A stretch of DNA of 38,839 nucleotides from Pseudomonadaceae bacterium (lineage in GTDB: Bacteria > Pseudomonadota > Gammaproteobacteria > Pseudomonadales > Pseudomonadaceae): NCBI GenBank assembly GCA_019745275.1, contig JAIETJ010000076.1:1-38839 (forward strand). The letters are read 5' to 3'. Below, one piece after another: positions 36,607 through 38,839 of the stretch (its first letter is position 1; each line of letters begins with the position of its first letter). The notes below the pieces were generated by a model, which ran no database searches, was not told the DNA's origin, and saw only the letters and a program-made list of their open reading frames with translations. The position numbers and the translations under genes were made by a program.

Positions 36607-36831
36607 ATGCCAGTTCTGTTGTTGGATATTGCACTATCTGCGCAATCTTTGCTCGCGGTCTATCAAGGGCGTGCGAATCGGGTATTGCTCCACAGCCGCG
36701 ATGGCCAGCGGGTGAATCTACCGGCGCATCATTTACGCCCTTTTCTGACTCACGATGGTGTCTATGGTTCCTTCGCCTTGGAGTTTAACAGTGCTGGCGA
36801 GTTACTTAGTTTGCGCAAGATCAGTCAATAG
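36607..36831 (+). CDS. DUF2835 family small protein
   Basis: A 74-residue protein recognised as DUF2835: an N-terminal strand (LLLDIALSAQSLLAVYQG), then VLLHSRDGQRVNLPAHHLRP and a final beta segment with GSFALEFNSAGELLSL. Function is unknown. It starts at ATG 36607; the ribosome binding site is weak. The gene lies 74 bases upstream of pyrD on the same strand. A perfect TATAAT at 36857-36862, between this gene and pyrD, may be part of a pyrD promoter, though no -35 matches. Confidence 0.85.
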   Translation: MPVLLLDIALSAQSLLAVYQGRANRVLLHSRDGQRVNLPAHHLRPFLTHDGVYGSFALEFNSAGELLSLRKISQ

Positions 36832-36905
36832 CCGCGCATGGTCTGGCTGGCGCAGCTATAATATCCGGCTAAATTTCAGTCATCATTAATGAGCCACGTC
36901 TGCCC

Positions 36906-37934
36906 ATGTATACCCTGGCCCGCAAGCTGTTGTTTAACCTCGCCCCGGAAACCTCCCATGAGTTGTCTATCGACCTTATTGGTGCGGCCGGCCGTCTGGG
37001 GCTGAATGCCCTGTTAAACAAAGCTCCGGCCAGTTTGCCGGTGCGGGTAATGGGTTTGGAGTTTGCCAACCCAGTCGGTTTGGCGGCGGGTTTAGACAAA
37101 AATGGCGATGCCATTGATGGCTTTGCTCAGTTGGGTTTTGGTTTTGTCGAAATTGGCACCGTGACCCCGCGTCCGCAACCGGGTAACCCTAAGCCGCGCT
37201 TGTTTCGTTTGCCAGAGGCTGAGGCGATCATCAATCGCATGGGCTTTAACAACCATGGTGTCGACCATTTACTGGCCCGGGTGCAGGCGGCCAAGTTTAA
37301 AGGCGTGCTGGGGATCAATATCGGCAAGAACTTCGACACCCCGGTTGAACGGGCAGTGGACGACTACTTGCTGTGTCTCGACAAAGTGTACGCCCACGCC
37401 AGCTATGTGACCGTTAACGTCAGCTCGCCGAATACTCCAGGGCTGCGCAGCTTGCAGTTTGGTGATGCGCTCAAGCGTTTGCTGGAGGCCTTGCGCCAGC
37501 GTCAAGATGATCTCGCCGTGCAGCACGGCAAGCGTGTGCCCTTGGCGATTAAAATTGCCCCAGACATGACCGATGAAGAAACCGTCGAAGTGGCTGGCGC
37601 GTTAATCGAAACCGGTATGGATGCGGTGATCGCCACTAACACCACTTTGTCGCGGCGCGGCGTCGAAGGCTTGGCGTTTGCCGATGAGGCCGGCGGCCTC
37701 TCGGGTGCGCCAGTGCGCGAGCAGAGCACGCATATTGTTAAGGTATTGGCGGCTGAGTTGGCCGGGCGCCTACCGATTATTGCAGCAGGCGGGATTACCG
37801 AAGGTCGGCATGCGGCAGAGAAAATCGCCGCGGGTGCGAGCTTGGTGCAAATTTACTCAGGCTTTATCTACAAAGGCCCGGCGCTGATTCGCCAGTCGGT
37901 GGATGCGATTGCGGCCTTGCCGCGTAAGCTTTGA
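36906..37934 (+). CDS. pyrD: dihydroorotate dehydrogenase (quinone), class 2
   Basis: PyrD oxidises dihydroorotate to orotate in pyrimidine synthesis and passes electrons to the quinone pool from the inner face of the membrane. The 342-residue length is standard. The N-terminal helical extension that marks class 2 is present (about 1-40), followed by [13 protein letters not shown], the catalytic serine in [13 protein letters not shown] (about S174), KIAPDMT and the FMN-binding GGITEGRHA. Flanked by DUF2835 and convergent rmf. Confidence 0.97.
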   Translation: MYTLARKLLFNLAPETSHELSIDLIGAAGRLGLNALLNKAPASLPVRVMGLEFANPVGLAAGLDKNGDAIDGFAQLGFGFVEIGTVTPRPQPGNPKPRLFRLPEAEAIINRMGFNNHGVDHLLARVQAAKFKGVLGINIGKNFDTPVERAVDDYLLCLDKVYAHASYVTVNVSSPNTPGLRSLQFGDALKRLLEALRQRQDDLAVQHGKRVPLAIKIAPDMTDEETVEVAGALIETGMDAVIATNTTLSRRGVEGLAFADEAGGLSGAPVREQSTHIVKVLAAELAGRLPIIAAGGITEGRHAAEKIAAGASLVQIYSGFIYKGPALIRQSVDAIAALPRKL

Positions 37935-37951
37935 TGACGCTAGAACTGAGC

Positions 37952-37976
37952 TAAAAAGGGCTCCCTAAGGAGCCCT
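37952..37976 (-). terminator. rmf terminator (minus strand)
   Basis: AGGGCTCC (37957-37964), loop CTAA and GGAGCCCT (37969-37976) form an 8-bp stem. The T-run is on the minus strand (complement of the A-run at 37953-37957), so it is primarily the terminator of rmf; on the plus strand after pyrD it lacks a T-run. Confidence 0.85.
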
Positions 37977-38025
37977 CTGCAGCAACTGCCCATTAGGGCA
38001 TGATTGAGGAAGTCGGCGCTGTTGC

Positions 38026-38241
38026 TTAGCCGACAGCGTGAAGTTCGTTGAGGCGGTGGATGCCTGCGGTACCGGTCATGCCGGCCCAGTTGTCACCGCG
38101 GCCTTCGCGCCAGCCGTTAATCCAAGCTTGGCGAACACTCGCTGCAGTGAATGGACAAAGTTCGTACGATTTACCATGCACGCCATATTGATAACCGCGT
38201 AAAAAAGCTTTTTCCATTGGATCACGCTTAAGTCTTCTCAT
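38026..38241 (-). CDS. rmf: ribosome modulation factor
   Basis: Rmf binds 70S ribosomes in stationary phase and pairs them into inactive 100S dimers. At 71 residues it is the longer pseudomonad form (E. coli Rmf is 55). The conserved pattern is present: KRDPMEKAFLRGYQYGVHGK, ELCPF and the AWINGWREGRGD block, with an additional C-terminal tail ending in LNELHAVG. It is highly basic. Its Shine-Dalgarno (GAGGG on the minus strand) can pair with the CCCU just before the start codon. The upstream leader is structured (see separate entry), and a terminator lies 49 bases downstream. Confidence 0.96.
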   Translation of the reverse strand: MRRLKRDPMEKAFLRGYQYGVHGKSYELCPFTAASVRQAWINGWREGRGDNWAGMTGTAGIHRLNELHAVG

Positions 38242-38364
38242 AGGGTGTAGCCCTCAAATGTTGACTGAAAGGTTCCTTTGGCCCCTAGCTGGGGTCGGGC
38301 AGAATAGTCTGCCAGCGCAGTCCAATGCCGTAATGGCGAACTGCTGCCAACACCAAGGTGGTGT
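38242..38364 (-). ncRNA. structured rmf leader (location of the rmf RNA motif)
   Basis: Reading the minus strand toward rmf, several hairpins lie in series: ACACCA/TGGTGT (38350-38364), GGCAGA/TCTGCC (38298-38313), CCCC/GGGG (38282-38294), AAAGG/CCTTT (38268-38279) and AGGG/CCCT (38242-38254), the last involving the Shine-Dalgarno. A conserved RNA called the rmf motif is known upstream of rmf in Pseudomonas; the position fits, but I have not matched its consensus base by base, and the 5' boundary is a guess. Confidence 0.55.
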
Positions 38365-38620
38365 CGAGCTGAGCTAATTTCTAACCAATGCTGTCGGCTC
38401 TGTGAATGACCTTTTTGTCATAAGCAAGTAATGGTTTTGTGAGTCAGGCCATAAGGCAGGAGTGCCAGTAGCCTACTAAATTGCCTCAGCCCCTATGTTC
38501 AGCGGCGCACAGTAGGTGCGACGGTGTCACTGCCAGCGTAGAAGCGGCATGGGCTGCTGGCCGGTTTATTCCGACGAAGGGTCGCCTGCGGGCCTTGGTC
38601 ACTTATTTTTGTTGTGCGTA

Positions 38621-38639
38621 CAGTTGCTGTGCGCAACTG
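38621..38639 (+). repeat. 7-bp perfect hairpin upstream of rlmL
   Basis: CAGTTGC (38621-38627) and GCAACTG (38633-38639) enclose five bases, 25 bases before the rlmL start. There is no T-run, so it is an operator or leader hairpin candidate, not a terminator. The rest of 38365-38664 shows no gene I can support; it must hold the divergent promoters of rmf and rlmL. Confidence 0.45.
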
Positions 38640-38664
38640 ACTGCCTTAGGCACTGGATACCCCC

Positions 38665-38839
38665 ATGTCGGATCGTTTTGAACTCTTTCTCACTTGCCCT
38701 AAAGGCCTGGAAGCGCTGCTGGCCGAAGAGGCTGCTGCTTTAGGCCTCGAAGAGGTGCGCGAGCACACCTCGGCGATCCGTGGCTTTGCCGACATGCAAA
38801 CGGCCTATCGTCTGTGCCTGTGGTCACGCTTGGCCAACC
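38665..38839 (+). CDS. rlmL: 23S rRNA (guanine-N2) methyltransferase RlmL, N-terminal fragment
   Basis: The reading frame opens at ATG 38665 and runs off the window after 58 codons. It begins MSDRFELFLTCPKGLEALLA, the THUMP-containing N-terminus of RlmL (YcbY), which methylates G2445 of 23S rRNA; in gamma-proteobacteria the full protein also carries RlmK activity for G2069. Adjacent rmf-rlmL placement is the known pseudomonad order and supports the call. Only the very start is visible, so catalytic motifs cannot be checked. Confidence 0.88.
   Translation, partial: MSDRFELFLTCPKGLEALLAEEAAALGLEEVREHTSAIRGFADMQTAYRLCLWSRLAN

Noticed and set aside
36857..36862. Perfect TATAAT upstream of pyrD as a complete promoter
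   Set aside because: No -35 hexamer at 15-18 bases upstream, so it is mentioned only as a possible -10.

Overview
The window is a stretch of core chromosome from a Pseudomonas-lineage gammaproteobacterium, not a mobile or strongly accessory region. The evidence is the gene content and order: fadH with an adjacent AraC-type regulator, nadK, a rhomboid protease, pepN, the MoxR/Bat operon, the 180-kDa-class glutamate dehydrogenase gdhB, then pyrD, rmf and rlmL. From memory, this follows P. aeruginosa PAO1 roughly from PA3094 back to PA3048. I see no insertion sequence, prophage, integrase or CRISPR array. The window is cut inside a tRNA (probably tRNA-Asp) at the left edge and inside rlmL at the right edge.

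Layout. 1-3623: tRNA end with terminator, a 28-residue acidic ORF behind a PHO-box-like motif, an AraC-family regulator and divergent fadH (2,4-dienoyl-CoA reductase, beta-oxidation of unsaturated fatty acids). 3624-8738: a coiled-coil/Cys-rich protein with a 102-residue tandem duplication, a PLP enzyme of the ACC deaminase/D-cysteine desulfhydrase family, a double cNMP-binding plus rhodanese protein, and a convergent DUF1853 gene. 8853-15385: a tight six-gene run (nadK, metallophosphoesterase, rhomboid protease, DUF1315, DUF2797, pepN) closed by a 16-bp perfect inverted-repeat terminator.

15707-22975: the part most likely to be a poorly described system. A signal-peptide-bearing DUF1302 protein that looks like an outer-membrane beta-barrel is followed by a DUF1329 periplasmic protein, a secreted Ycf48/BNR-type beta-propeller and a 791-residue MMPL/RND-type inner-membrane permease. 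Together they could form a route across the envelope for a hydrophobic molecule. A sigma-54-like promoter (GG-N10-GC) precedes the set, and an internal terminator splits it into two pairs.

23342-30392 (minus strand): six abutting or overlapping genes, moxR, DUF58, DUF4381, batA, batB/C and batD, encoding a MoxR AAA+ ATPase with von Willebrand A membrane proteins. 30645-38839: gdhB, a conserved pseudomonad hypothetical, DUF2835, pyrD, rmf on the minus strand with a structured leader matching the location of the known Pseudomonas rmf RNA motif, and the start of rlmL. Compared with my memory of PAO1, the pel exopolysaccharide cluster (between gdhB and pyrD) and cprRS (next to batD) are absent here.

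Several starts were moved downstream of the longest possible ORF on the basis of ribosome binding sites, ATGA overlaps and signal peptides. Family names come from recognising sequence motifs; no database search was possible.
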